Source: Anaerolineales bacterium (GTDB lineage: Bacteria; Chloroflexota; Anaerolineae; Anaerolineales; Villigracilaceae). Taken from it: a stretch of 64,000 nucleotides of DNA. The number at the start of each line of letters is the position of its first letter. Positions within the stretch are counted from its first letter, which is position 1. The notes under the pieces are model-generated. The model saw nothing but the letters and a program-made list of their open reading frames with translations. It made no database searches and was not told the DNA's origin. The position numbers and the translations under genes are program-made. Below, piece after piece: positions 1 to 8,176 of the stretch. The stretch covers positions 62,001 through 126,000 of the forward strand of contig JADGEO010000001.1 of NCBI GenBank assembly GCA_016744335.1, given 5' to 3'.

Positions 1-49
1 GTGCGTTTAGAAGCGACAAGGCGTAAATTTGTCACTCTCGTTACTCTTG

Positions 50-892
50 CTATCTAAGCACCACCGCCGCTCCATAGCCAACGACCGAAGAGTGATCGCC
101 CGACACATCTCCAGAGGTAGCGTAATTTAAAGTTTTCACAGTTTTTGCGCCAAACTCTTTTGCGGTGTAAAGAGTTGCGGCAACTGCACCACGCCCACAG
201 GCAAAACCTTTGCCCATTTCTTCGGCTTCTAAAACACCTTCGGGAGAAAAGTTTTCCATTTGACGCAACATTTCGCTATCGAGGAATTTGGCATCTTCTT
301 GTGAATAAAAATGCGATAAATCTGTACTAGCAACAAGAAGAGCGTTTTTGCCCCGCAAAACTTTAGCAAGGGCTTTGCCCAAAGTCTCTAGCTCTCTTGC
401 ATTTGTGGAACGGATCATGATAGGGAGAAGTTCAAAGTCACTTTTTAACGCACGTTGCAAAAAAGGAAGTTCAATTTCTAGCGAGTGTTCACGGTCATTG
501 GCGATGGGGGTAATGCCAAATCCAAGTTTTTTTTCTAAATCTGCGCTCACTGCATTCACCACGTCACGAGCAACGGGGATTTTGCCAAGTGGGGTGGCGT
601 AAAAAGCATGGGCTGAGCTTAGAAAAACACCCCGGTGGGGGGCGTGCATCGGGGAAAGAATGGCAACCAAGTCAAATTCACGTTCGCACACTGACGCAAA
701 AGCGTATCCTGCCACTGCCCCGGAATAGATATATCCTGCATGAGGCGCAATGACAGCGACCACCTCTCCATCCAAGTCGGGGAGGGCGGCACTGCTGAGA
801 TAATTATCAACTTCAGCAGCAAGTTTTTTAGGGTCGCTCGGATACCAGCTCCCTGCTATAGGAGATGGGCGGATTGGGGCGATAGGTTTCAT
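50..892 (-). CDS. amrB: AmmeMemoRadiSam system protein B (MEMO1 family)
   Basis: 280 aa, the normal length for the MEMO1/AmrB family, a relative of non-haem iron dioxygenases with three metal-binding His residues. The start matches the family (RPSPIAGSWYPSDPKKL). Further family signatures are VIAPHAGYIYSG near residue 50, the LSPMHAPHRGVF segment, EHSLEIELPFLQ near residue 140, STDLSHF near residue 190 and a C-terminal GDHSSVVGYGAAV. Family knowledge: it usually occurs with an AMMECR1 protein and a radical SAM enzyme, and the small-molecule role is unsettled; those partners are not in this window. A TACAAT box lies exactly 6 nt before the ATG with no Shine-Dalgarno, so the mRNA may be leaderless. 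The NUDIX gene lies 12 nt upstream on the same strand. Confidence 0.9.
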   Translation of the reverse strand: MKPIAPIRPSPIAGSWYPSDPKKLAAEVDNYLSSAALPDLDGEVVAVIAPHAGYIYSGAVAGYAFASVCEREFDLVAILSPMHAPHRGVFLSSAHAFYATPLGKIPVARDVVNAVSADLEKKLGFGITPIANDREHSLEIELPFLQRALKSDFELLPIMIRSTNARELETLGKALAKVLRGKNALLVASTDLSHFYSQEDAKFLDSEMLRQMENFSPEGVLEAEEMGKGFACGRGAVAATLYTAKEFGAKTVKTLNYATSGDVSGDHSSVVGYGAAVVLR

Positions 893-904
893 GCCTAGAT
901 TGTA

Positions 905-1396
905 CTAGAAGTTTTCCAAAAAGTGGTGCGTCGCTTTAAAAGCCAACTCAGGGAGATTGTTGCGCACAAAAAAATTGGCATCTGCCGCATCATCACCCGC
1001 GAGCAACTCTCCACTGATGACTTCTGCTTGATAAAGAATAATAAAATCTGCGCCGCCTGCATGTTCTTTTTCGGCATAAATATCAAGCAAACGAAGGATG
1101 CGCGTATTTAGGCTGGTTTCTTCCAAACATTCTCGGCGTGCGGCTTCGGCGGGATCTTCACCTGCATTAACAAACCCCGCGGGGAGCGACCATTTGCCTC
1201 GATACGGATTAAATGAACGTTGCACAAGTAGGATTTTGCCATCTGTTTCAACTAATACACCAACAGCAACTTTAGGATCGGCAAAATGAATCCATCCGCA
1301 AGATGGGCAAACGGGGCGAACTTGACCGTAACGTGAGTGCCGTTCTACGGCATCGCCACAACGGATACAGTGTTTTACATCAATGCGTTTAGACAT
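905..1396 (-). CDS. NUDIX hydrolase with N-terminal zinc ribbon
   Basis: 163 aa. An N-terminal Cys4 ribbon (CIRCGDAVE ... CPSCGW, residues 10-35) precedes a Nudix fold. The Nudix box is readable as GFVNAGEDPAEAARRECLEE at about residues 75-94, with the G-x5-E-x7-RE-x2-EE pattern complete. It should hydrolyse a nucleoside-diphosphate-linked substrate, possibly NAD(H) or an ADP-sugar as in zinc-ribbon Nudix proteins; the substrate cannot be read from sequence. It precedes the AmrB gene by 12 nt on the same strand. A TATAAC-like box close to the ATG and no clear ribosome-binding site are seen. Confidence 0.9.
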   Translation of the reverse strand: MSKRIDVKHCIRCGDAVERHSRYGQVRPVCPSCGWIHFADPKVAVGVLVETDGKILLVQRSFNPYRGKWSLPAGFVNAGEDPAEAARRECLEETSLNTRILRLLDIYAEKEHAGGADFIILYQAEVISGELLAGDDAADANFFVRNNLPELAFKATHHFLENF

Positions 1397-1453
1397 TTTT
1401 TGGGGTTATAAAATTTGAGGGCTTAAAGGTTAGAAGGCGAGGTAAACCTAGCA

Positions 1454-2395
1454 TTATGAGAGTTTTTCCCACTTAGTTGTAGCTCTGCGACGTAGAAGAA
1501 AACCAGTTATCGCAAAGAAAATTGTGACAACCAATAGAATTTCTTGCCATACTGTAAGCGAAGGTGCAGGGGTAGCTTCTGCGCTTCCTTCTATATTAGG
1601 CGTGAGAGTCATTGCGGGCAGTTTCTCCACAGTTTGATTATCTGTGGAAGACCTCTCCATTTCTGTCTCGTTGCTTGAGGGAGCTTCTTCTACTGCCGCG
1701 TCTTCTACATTTTCTACTGGCTCTGCCATAGGTGTAGTTTCTGCACTTCTCGCACCTTCGGCTTCTTCTTCGAGAGCTTCAGTTACTGGAATAGCTTCTT
1801 CTTCGACAACTTCTTCTTCGGCAGGCACACCTGCCGCGCTTTTGGCAGGTTCTTCTGCTGATGAGGGTTCTTCTTCCATCTCTGCTTCAGATTCCATAAT
1901 TTCGGAGTCATCTGCCATTGGCACAGCTTCTTCTTCAGCCGCGTATTCTCCTGCCGCGGCAGGAGCTTCTGCCACGGCGGGGTCTTCTGCCACGGCGGGG
2001 TCTTCTGCCACGGCGGGGTCTTCTGCCACCATATCCACTGATTCCAGCATCATTTCTTGAGCGGGTGCTCCCCCCATGCCAAATGGTGGCAAGATGCTAA
2101 AGAAAAAGAGTATCATGGCGAGAGCAGTGGCATAGTTTAATGCTGGCACCAGTCGCGGCATAGGTGGAGATTTAGCAACCATCTTCGGGGATAGGCTAAA
2201 GCTACGCGGAGCGCGTCTTTTGGGCGTGCATTGCAAAATGTTTTTTGTTTCGCTAAAAGCCTCTAGCGCAGCACGCAGGCTTGGGTCACGTTCGAGGCGG
2301 CTTTTCATCTTCCTAGAAGAGTACGCGTTTAGCTCTCCGTCTAAATAGGCTGAAAGGTTTTTGTAGTCTTTGGGGGAATTGTTTTTTTTCGTCAT
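1454..2395 (-). CDS. Membrane-anchored anti-sigma factor-like protein
   Basis: 313 aa from the ATG at 2395, chosen because that ATG overlaps the sigma-factor stop (TAATG) and follows a GGGGAG-type ribosome site. An upstream in-frame start would lie inside the sigma gene. The N-terminus (YKNLSAYLDGELNAYSSRKM) resembles the helix of zf-HC2/RsiW-type anti-sigma domains but lacks their zinc-binding Cys pair. A first transmembrane helix (LNYATALAMILFFFSILPPF) is followed by a long Glu/Ala/Pro-rich low-complexity stretch containing AEDPAV repeats, then a second helix near the C-terminus and a basic tail. Translational coupling to the ECF sigma gene supports a sigma/anti-sigma pair; the function is inferred. 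Confidence 0.7.
   Translation of the reverse strand: MTKKNNSPKDYKNLSAYLDGELNAYSSRKMKSRLERDPSLRAALEAFSETKNILQCTPKRRAPRSFSLSPKMVAKSPPMPRLVPALNYATALAMILFFFSILPPFGMGGAPAQEMMLESVDMVAEDPAVAEDPAVAEDPAVAEAPAAAGEYAAEEEAVPMADDSEIMESEAEMEEEPSSAEEPAKSAAGVPAEEEVVEEEAIPVTEALEEEAEGARSAETTPMAEPVENVEDAAVEEAPSSNETEMERSSTDNQTVEKLPAMTLTPNIEGSAEATPAPSLTVWQEILLVVTIFFAITGFLLRRRATTKWEKLS
1963..2030. repeat. 18-nt tandem repeat inside the anti-sigma gene
   Basis: About 3.8 copies of an 18-nt unit (GGTCTTCTGCCACGGCGG, plus-strand view) run head to tail and encode the repeated AEDPAV hexapeptide. The unit is a multiple of three, so copy-number change would keep the frame. A perfect palindrome CTCCTGCCGCGGCAGGAG lies directly beside it at 1948-1965. 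Confidence 0.9.
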
Positions 2396-3003
2396 TAGGA
2401 GACACTCTCCCCTCTCAGACGAAATGCCATTGGCAAAAGTTCCTGTGCTTTTTGGAGACATTCTTGCAAACGAGAACGAGCACGAGCAAGACGACTTTTA
2501 ACAGTGCCCAAGGGTTTTTTAATGGCTTTGGCGGCTTCCTTATAGCTAAGCCCTTCTAGTTCGGTGAGCACGACTACGGTACGAAAATCGGGCGGGAGGG
2601 CTTGGATGCAACGCTGAATCGCCTGCTCTAGCTCTAGAGTTTCGAGTTGTTTTTCAGGAGAATCGCTTTGATCTTCTAGCCAGCCTGGGGATTCAATTTC
2701 GTCACCATCGTCTGTATAAATATCGAGGGGCGTGGTCGGCTTGCGTTTTTGCCTACGAAACTCATCATAACAGGCGTTTGTGACTATGCGCAAAAGCCAT
2801 GATTTGAAAGATCCCCCGCGATAAGTATATAGTTTTCGAAAAGCAGAAACGAAGGCTTCTTGAACGGCATCTTCCGCGAGACCAGGATCACCGATGATGC
2901 GATAGGCAGTATTATAGAGCATGTCTTGATACTGAAGGACAAGTTTGTTGAAGGCTGTTAGATCGCCTTTTTTTGCTTCGCGGATGAGGGTGGCTTCGTC
3001 CAT
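2395..3003 (-). CDS. ECF-family RNA polymerase sigma factor
   Basis: 202 aa from the ATG at 3003. Region 2 (LVLQYQDMLYNTAYRIIGD, then AEDAVQEAFVSAFRKL and SWLLRIVTNACYDEFRRQKR) and region 4 (LPPDFRTVVVLTELEGLSYK ... GTVKSRLARARSRLQE) are complete. The family is RpoE/SigW-like and would direct RNA polymerase to a stress-type regulon, held by the overlapping membrane protein downstream. The start was chosen at 3003 rather than the earlier in-frame codon because a TGATAAAAT extended -10 box lies inside that extension, 7 nt before this ATG. Transcription would therefore begin at or next to the start codon. Confidence 0.93.
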   Translation of the reverse strand: MDEATLIREAKKGDLTAFNKLVLQYQDMLYNTAYRIIGDPGLAEDAVQEAFVSAFRKLYTYRGGSFKSWLLRIVTNACYDEFRRQKRKPTTPLDIYTDDGDEIESPGWLEDQSDSPEKQLETLELEQAIQRCIQALPPDFRTVVVLTELEGLSYKEAAKAIKKPLGTVKSRLARARSRLQECLQKAQELLPMAFRLRGESVS

Positions 3004-3010
3004 AGGGTGT

Positions 3011-3019
3011 ATTTTATCA
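3011..3019 (-). promoter_or_regulatory. Extended -10 box of the sigma-factor gene
   Basis: TGATAAAAT on the minus strand, with TAAAAT ending 7 nt before the ATG at 3003. It predicts a leaderless or nearly leaderless mRNA. No convincing Shine-Dalgarno is present. Confidence 0.55.
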
Positions 3020-3073
3020 GAGAGTATAAAAAAAACGGTAGAAATCAAGTAGAATTAATTAAAAGGAAAAACT

Positions 3074-3430
3074 ATGAGCAAAATTACACGCATCGCTTTA
3101 ATTGCAGTAGCTATATTTATGATTTTATTGCCTTTGATTGACACCTTTTTTAAAAAGATAAAGATAACAACTATTTATTATCTGGTTTGGGGATTCGTCA
3201 TGTCCATATCTTTAATTCTCATTCTCTTACGCGCCACAGGTAAACGAAGCTTGCCTTATAAGGATACTTGTAAAAGTTCCGAGAGAACCGAGGATATTAT
3301 TTGGGTTTCTGTGGACAATAAATTGGGGAATCCCTTGTCTAAAGAAGATATTGCGCAAAAGCTACAAGATGTACGCGCTGAAAATTCTCCAATGGCTCAT
3401 GTTGTGGCAAAGCCGAAAAAACACGACTAG
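3074..3430 (+). CDS. Small two-helix membrane protein, unknown function
   Basis: 118 aa, not recognised. Two hydrophobic helices (about residues 6-24 and 34-52) are separated by a short basic loop (FFKKIKI), followed by a soluble basic C-terminal half containing SKEDIAQKLQDVRAE. An AAAGGA ribosome site lies 7 nt before the ATG. It is divergent from the sigma factor and could share its intergenic control region. No domain can be named. Confidence 0.6.
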   Translation: MSKITRIALIAVAIFMILLPLIDTFFKKIKITTIYYLVWGFVMSISLILILLRATGKRSLPYKDTCKSSERTEDIIWVSVDNKLGNPLSKEDIAQKLQDVRAENSPMAHVVAKPKKHD

Positions 3431-3506
3431 GGATTACAGCTTTTAAAAGTCTAAAAGTGAAAAATCATGATTCTATTAAAGTTGAGTTCACAAGCTTTAA
3501 ACCAAA

Positions 3507-3529
3507 AAGGGCGGGGATACCCCGCCCTT
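3507..3529 (-). terminator. Terminator of lysS
   Basis: Ten-base arms AAGGGCGGGG/CCCCGCCCTT separated by ATA, followed on the minus strand by TTTTTGG. It lies just after the lysS stop. Confidence 0.85.
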
Positions 3530-3555
3530 CAAGTATCGTTTGACAAATATCGTCT

Positions 3556-5076
3556 TTATTCTTCTGCCCGCAAATGGGGAAAAAGCAAAACTTCACGAAT
3601 TGAATGCTTATCAGTAAGCAACATCACCAAACGATCTACGCCCATACCGAAGCCACCGTTAGGAGGCATCCCATAGCGCATGGCGCGGAGGTAATCTTCG
3701 TCCATAGGATGTTGTTCTTCATCGTCTTCGTCATAATCACGCCCCATTTCCAAGAAGCGTTGTTCTTGGTCAATAGGATCGTTCAGTTCGGTGAAAGCAT
3801 TGCACAATTCCATACCAGCGACAAAACCTTCAAAGCGTTCTACAGTTTGCGGATCGCCAGGGATAGATTTAGCAAGCGGTGAAATTTCACGGGGATAATT
3901 ATAGAGGAAAGTCGGTTGAATCATTTTAGCTTCAAGAAATTCGTCTACCATCCAGTCAATCAGTTTTCCGCGCTGTATATCAGCAGGGTGCTCAATATTT
4001 TTCTCATTTAATGCCGCGTGTAAGGAACTAGCGTCACGACACTCATTAATATCAACGCCGCACTCATCTAGTAAGCCTTGTCGCATCTCTAAACGATTCC
4101 ATGGTGGCGTAAAGTCAATTTCTTGACCTTGATAAGTGACTTTTGTGGATCCTGTCGCTTTCTCTGCGGCATAGGCAACCATTTGCTCAGTCAATTCCAT
4201 CACTTGCAGATAATCGGCATAGGCCCAATAGAATTCAAGCTGGGTAAATTCAGGATTATGCTTATAGGAAACACCTTCGTTGCGAAAGTCACGACCAATT
4301 TCATAAACACGCTCTAAATTACCAACCAAGAGACGCTTGAGATAAAGTTCAAAGGAAATCCTTAGGTACAGTTCTTGTTTAAGTTGGTTATGATGAGTCG
4401 TAAAAGGTTGCGCCGCGGCACCACCATAAATAGGTTGTAAAATAGGCGTTTCAACTTCAAGAAAATCTCGTTCATCTAAAAAGTCACGCAAGGAGCGCGT
4501 AATCGCGGCACGTTTTTTGAAAGTTTCACGCGTTTTAAGATTGACAGCTAAGTCTGCGTAACGTTGTCTCGCGCGTAACTGCACATCTTCGAGTGCGGCG
4601 TGATGCACAACTGTGCCATCTTCGAGCGTTTCGTCTTTCGCGGCAGGGAGCGGGGTTACAGCTTTGGCTAATAATTTAAAATCACTAACTCGCAAGGTCA
4701 CTTCACCCGTACGGGTGCGGAACATCGTCCCTTCGGCTTGGATGAAATCGCCCAAATCAAAGAATTTCGCAAAGAAATCTAATTTTTCTTTGCCAATATC
4801 ATTGACACGGAAAAAAAGTTGCACTCTCCCGGCGCCATCTTCAATATGGGCAAACGAGATTTTCCCTAAATTACGCGCCGAACGAAGTCGCCCGGTCAGC
4901 GTTGCAAGAACCTCTTCTCCTTGAGAGGCACTTTCCTCTGCCATCTCAAAGGCTTCAATCGCTTCTGCACTGGTATGCGTCCGCTTTGCACGGGTAGGGT
5001 AAGTTTCAATGCCCTTTTCACGTAAAGTTTCGATTTTTTCAAGGCGAATTTCTTCTAACTTTGTATATTCTGTCAT
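3556..5076 (-). CDS. lysS: Lysyl-tRNA synthetase, class II
   Basis: 506 aa, the usual bacterial LysRS length. The N-terminal OB-fold anticodon domain ([20 protein letters not shown] ... RVQLFF) is followed by the class II core. Motif 2 is [20 protein letters not shown] and motif 3 is [13 protein letters not shown] near the C-terminus; [21 protein letters not shown] is also present. It charges tRNA-Lys in the cytoplasm. An AAAGGGAT ribosome site lies 6 nt before the ATG. A heptanucleotide hairpin repeat fills the gap between greA (upstream, same strand) and this gene. Confidence 0.97.
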   Translation of the reverse strand: MTEYTKLEEIRLEKIETLREKGIETYPTRAKRTHTSAEAIEAFEMAEESASQGEEVLATLTGRLRSARNLGKISFAHIEDGAGRVQLFFRVNDIGKEKLDFFAKFFDLGDFIQAEGTMFRTRTGEVTLRVSDFKLLAKAVTPLPAAKDETLEDGTVVHHAALEDVQLRARQRYADLAVNLKTRETFKKRAAITRSLRDFLDERDFLEVETPILQPIYGGAAAQPFTTHHNQLKQELYLRISFELYLKRLLVGNLERVYEIGRDFRNEGVSYKHNPEFTQLEFYWAYADYLQVMELTEQMVAYAAEKATGSTKVTYQGQEIDFTPPWNRLEMRQGLLDECGVDINECRDASSLHAALNEKNIEHPADIQRGKLIDWMVDEFLEAKMIQPTFLYNYPREISPLAKSIPGDPQTVERFEGFVAGMELCNAFTELNDPIDQEQRFLEMGRDYDEDDEEQHPMDEDYLRAMRYGMPPNGGFGMGVDRLVMLLTDKHSIREVLLFPHLRAEE

Positions 5077-5106
5077 GGTTATCCCTTTCTAAGTGAAATT
5101 AAGAAA

Positions 5107-5170
5107 TAAGACCTAAGACTATCAAGCAAAAGTCTTAGGTCTTAGGTCTAAAGTCTTAAGTCTCTAGTCT
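5107..5170. repeat. Heptanucleotide hairpin repeat upstream of lysS
   Basis: Runs of the 7-mer AGTCTTA/GGTCTTA in phase (agtctta ggtctta ggtctaa agtctta), facing an inverted TAAGACCTAAGACT arm across a short loop. The same element occurs before serS, metK and the sulfatase gene. Here it lies about 30 nt upstream of the lysS start. Confidence 0.8.
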
Positions 5171-5651
5171 ATTCGTATCTTACTGTTGTAATTTTAAACT
5201 TCAATTTGCCAGCAGGTGTTTCAATTTCAATTTCTTCACCAGCTTTATGTCCCAACACAGCTTTACCAATCGGTGATTCATTAGAAATCAAGCCGCTACG
5301 TGGGTCTGCTTCAGCGGCACCGACAATTATATATTTGTCTGAATTCTTTTCGCCATCTTCACGCAAGAAAATGGTAGAACCAACTTGAGCATATTTACAC
5401 TTTCCGTTTTCTTCATCGTCATAATCAATAATATGCGCGTTAGCAAGCAGTTGTTTCAATTCGCCAATGCGCCCTTCCACAAAAGACTGCTCATTTTTTG
5501 CAGATTCAAACTCAGCGTTCTCAATCAACTCACCATCTTCCATCGCCTCACGCAAACGCTCGGCAACTTCTTGTCTTTTTACAGAGCGCAACTCATCAAG
5601 CTCGCGTTGCAATTTAATAAAACCATCTTTTGTTAAATATGATGTGGGCAT
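5169..5651 (-). CDS. greA: Transcription elongation factor GreA
   Basis: 160 aa, full length for GreA. The N-terminal coiled coil (LQRELDELRSVKRQEVAERL, residues 13-32) continues to the acidic tip region EDGELIENAEFESAKNEQ. The C-terminal FKBP-like domain has LISNESPIGKAVLGHKAGEE. It rescues backtracked RNA polymerase by stimulating transcript cleavage. A GGAG ribosome site precedes the ATG, and a TGATATATT extended -10 lies about 45 nt upstream. lysS follows on the same strand, as is common for these two genes. Confidence 0.96.
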   Translation of the reverse strand: MPTSYLTKDGFIKLQRELDELRSVKRQEVAERLREAMEDGELIENAEFESAKNEQSFVEGRIGELKQLLANAHIIDYDDEENGKCKYAQVGSTIFLREDGEKNSDKYIIVGAAEADPRSGLISNESPIGKAVLGHKAGEEIEIETPAGKLKFKITTVRYE

Positions 5652-5690
5652 TTTCTTCTCCAGCTTTCAATTTTGAAATTTAATGCCGCG

Positions 5691-5699
5691 AATATATCA
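5691..5699 (-). promoter_or_regulatory. Extended -10 box upstream of greA
   Basis: TGATATATT on the minus strand, about 40 nt before the greA ATG, matching the TGnTATAAT class seen repeatedly in this window. Confidence 0.45.
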
Positions 5700-5724
5700 C
5701 GGTTTTGACGCAAAATCAATCCTA

Positions 5725-6876
5725 CTAGGGAGCCTCTGTTGCCTCTGGTGCGGCACCTGTCCATGAGAAAACTCGCCCAAAGCTAATCCCACCAGCAGAT
5801 TCCCAAATCGGATCGCCTTGTTCATCAGAACCAACTTGTCGAACGGTGGTAACTGTCCAGCGCATAACATGGGGCAGACTGTCTTTCGGACGGAAGGATA
5901 CCGGGACGATGAACTTCGTATCGTTCGCATATTCAACTAGCTTGCGCCCTTCACCTTCTGTAACATCTTCAACAGTGACGCGGTAAACCTCGTTATCTCG
6001 CAAGGTGCCGATCGAAGACCATTGGAGGGTGACAATGTCATCTGCCAAAGTAAATGATGCACCATCTGCAGGCAAGAGCAAGTTGGGGGGCGGATAAAGT
6101 GGCGGAGTCGTCGGGGTTGGCGTAGGTCCTGGCGTAGCCGCACGCATACAAAGCGGAATTTGGATCTGCATTCCTAGAAAAACAGTGTCTGTGCTCAAAC
6201 CATTATAGGATTTAATGGCTTCTTGTGGTACGGCATAATTCACCGCAATGCTAGAAAGCGTATCGTTCTCTTGAACGGTAATCAACACTTTTTCGCAGGC
6301 TTCTTCGGTTGCCGCACCAGCTTCTAAAGTTACAGTAGGAGGTGGTAAAGGCGTTGGCGTGGGGTAAGGAATCTGCAAAACTTGCCCAACGGTTAAATTA
6401 TTACAAGACGCAGGTAAGTTATTGAGAATAATAATACTCTGTACCGAAACGCCAAAAGTAACGGCTATCCCACCACAGGTATCACCCGTTGCTACAGTGT
6501 ATTCAAAAGGTGGCTGTGGCGTAATGGTCGGGGAAGGTGTTGCCGCGGTTGTTTGCGTTGGCGTTGGCGTAATGGTCATCGTAACAGTCGCCGACGGGAC
6601 AACTGTAGGCGTCACTATTTTCTCAGAACTCTGCAAAGTGAAGAAGACGGTAGCCGCACCTACAATTAAAAAGAAGGCTAAAAGACCTAATGCCACAGGT
6701 AGACTAAGGGTTACTTTAGGCATTGTGCTACCTTGCACATTCTTCTTTGTCTGCGCTGTTTTTTCTGGCGCGTCAAAATTTTCACCACAAACAAGGCACT
6801 TGCTCGCGTCTTCGCTAAGGCGAGTGCCACAAGTTGGACATATTTTAGTTTTGGATTCTTTCTCTGTTTTACTCAT
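5725..6876 (-). CDS. Zinc-ribbon membrane protein with two LysM domains
   Basis: 383 aa. A cytoplasmic N-terminal Cys4 ribbon (CPTCGTRLSEDASKCLVC, residues 13-30) precedes one transmembrane helix (about 55-78) and a Thr/Pro-rich linker. Two LysM modules follow (YTVATGDTCGGIAVTFGVSV, about 130-175, and ITVQENDTLSSIAVNY, about 198-245), then a second Pro-rich linker and a C-terminal beta-sandwich-like region (about 270-370). LysM binds N-acetylglucosamine-containing polymers, so an envelope-bound external part is likely. A TGGTATAAT extended -10 lies 11 nt before the ATG. Confidence 0.85.
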   Translation of the reverse strand: MSKTEKESKTKICPTCGTRLSEDASKCLVCGENFDAPEKTAQTKKNVQGSTMPKVTLSLPVALGLLAFFLIVGAATVFFTLQSSEKIVTPTVVPSATVTMTITPTPTQTTAATPSPTITPQPPFEYTVATGDTCGGIAVTFGVSVQSIIILNNLPASCNNLTVGQVLQIPYPTPTPLPPPTVTLEAGAATEEACEKVLITVQENDTLSSIAVNYAVPQEAIKSYNGLSTDTVFLGMQIQIPLCMRAATPGPTPTPTTPPLYPPPNLLLPADGASFTLADDIVTLQWSSIGTLRDNEVYRVTVEDVTEGEGRKLVEYANDTKFIVPVSFRPKDSLPHVMRWTVTTVRQVGSDEQGDPIWESAGGISFGRVFSWTGAAPEATEAP

Positions 6877-6887
6877 TATGGGGCAAG

Positions 6888-6896
6888 ATTATACCA
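6888..6896 (-). promoter_or_regulatory. Extended -10 box of the LysM gene
   Basis: TGGTATAAT on the minus strand, 11 nt before the ATG at 6876. The end of the inverted-repeat element at 6905 lies in the -35 region. Confidence 0.6.
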
Positions 6897-6904
6897 CTTG
6901 TTAG

Positions 6905-6997
6905 AATAGACTCTATCGGAAACGGGTCAGAAGAACCCGTTCCCTTGAAGGGAACGGGTTCTTCTGACCGCTGAAATTTTATTACGGATAGAGACTA
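6905..6997. repeat. MITE-like element with a perfect 45-nt palindrome
   Basis: Outer imperfect terminal repeats TAGACTCTATCGG (left) and CGGATAGAGACTA (right) enclose a perfect palindrome at 6925-6969. Its arms are 22 bp around a single central G, beginning GGTCAGAAGAACCCG. The same terminal sequence recurs at both ends of the element near 41.35-41.67 kb. It separates the LysM promoter from the selD stop. Confidence 0.75.
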
Positions 6998-7018
6998 ATG
7001 AAAAACATTCTACGCTCA

Positions 7019-8083
7019 TTACTCTACTAAAATCCCTTCGCCTGCGACAACTTCGCCAATATGCCAAAGGGGCTGGTTGAGTTCTTCGCCACGCGCCATG
7101 AAGCTGTCTAATTTTTCGGCGGGCACAGAAAGAAGTAAGCCTCCGCTGGTTTGGGCATCAAAGAGAAGCATTTGACTCTCTTCGTCTATATGCTTTGCAA
7201 AGCTGACGTGTTTCCCAAAGAAGAGTTTGTTGTCGGACGAACCGCCGGGGAATATCCACTCTTCGGCAAATTCACGAGCATAAGAAAGCATAGGGATTTT
7301 TGCATAATCGAAGCGCAAACCAACGCCTGAGATATTTGCCATTTCATGGGCATGACCGAGCAGACTGAAACCGGTGATGTCTGTTGCCCCGCGGATGCCG
7401 AACTCCAGAGCGATGTCTGAGGCGGTGCGGTTGAGACGCGTCATCCAGCCCACTACCTCGCGAATCTGTTCGGGGGTAGCTTTCTGTTGTTTTATCGCGG
7501 TCGTAGCGGTTCCAAATCCAATTGGTTTGCTTAGTACTAGGGCATCCCCTACTTTTGCGCCTCTTTTGGTCATCATCTTGTCTATGTCGGCAAATCCCAA
7601 AACCACTAAACCATATTTTGGCTCTTCGTCTGTGATGGTGTGCCCTCCCGCAATGACTACGCCAGCTTCGTGCGATTTCTCTGCACCGCCGCGCAAAATC
7701 TCGCTAGAGACTTCTGGAGGTAATTTAGGCGGTAATGCGGTGATATTAAGCGCGAGAAAAGGCTTTGCGCCCATTGCATAGACATCTGAAAGAGAATTTG
7801 CGGCGGCGATTGCGCCATATTCGTAGGCATCATCTACGACTGGGGTAAAGAAATCGGTGGTGATAACTAGGGCGCGCTTATCGTCTATTTTCCATGCGGC
7901 GGCATCGTCTGGGTCACCAATGCCCACGAGTAGATCAGGGTAATTTTCTTCTTTATATATATTTTGGATAGGGCGCAGAACCTGCGCCAGCGCATCTGCG
8001 CTTAATTTTGATGCTCAACCAGCGCAAGAGGCGAGGCTGGTGAGACGGACTTTTTTCTCGGTAGCTTTTACAGCATCAGGCAT
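7019..8083 (-). CDS. selD: Selenophosphate synthetase containing selenocysteine (UGA codon 23)
   Basis: 354 aa when the in-frame TGA at 8015-8017 is read as selenocysteine. SelD makes selenophosphate from selenide and ATP. From the ATG at 8083 the N-terminus reads VRLTSLASCAGUASKLSADA. U23 aligns with the catalytic Cys of the GAGCGCK motif in E. coli SelD and K26 with its Lys. GIGDPDDAA, TTDFFTPVVDD, AGGHTITDEEP and GATDITGFSLLGHA complete the ATP-grasping AIR-synthase fold. A 7-bp stem with GUU loop starts about 26 nt after the UGA, as expected of a bacterial SECIS. A gene caller that stops at TGA gives only a 302-aa protein from a GTG, without the active site. Confidence 0.93.
7972..7988 (-). 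promoter_or_regulatory. Candidate bacterial SECIS hairpin in selD
   Basis: The minus-strand RNA forms GGCGCAG-GUU-CUGCGCC, a perfect 7-bp stem whose loop starts with G. The loop begins 33 nt after the UGA at codon 23, inside the distance window known for bacterial SECIS elements recognised by SelB. It lies within the coding sequence. Confidence 0.75.
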
Positions 8084-8120
8084 GAAGTTCTCCAAATTAA
8101 TTGATTAATTGGAACAAAAA

Positions 8121-8154
8121 AATGGCGAGGGTATTTTACTAAACCCTTGCCATT
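8121..8154 (-). terminator. Terminator after the SPFH gene
   Basis: Twelve-base arms AATGGCGAGGGT/ACCCTTGCCATT with one G-T pair, followed on the minus strand by a run of seven T. It separates the SPFH gene from selD. Confidence 0.85.
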
Positions 8155-8176
8155 TTCTCAACTGATTTTTTTTAAG

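Noticed and set aside
7019..7927. SelD as a 302-aa protein starting at a GTG
   Set aside because: This start lacks the catalytic loop and has no ribosome site; the upstream in-frame UGA reading restores the family N-terminus.
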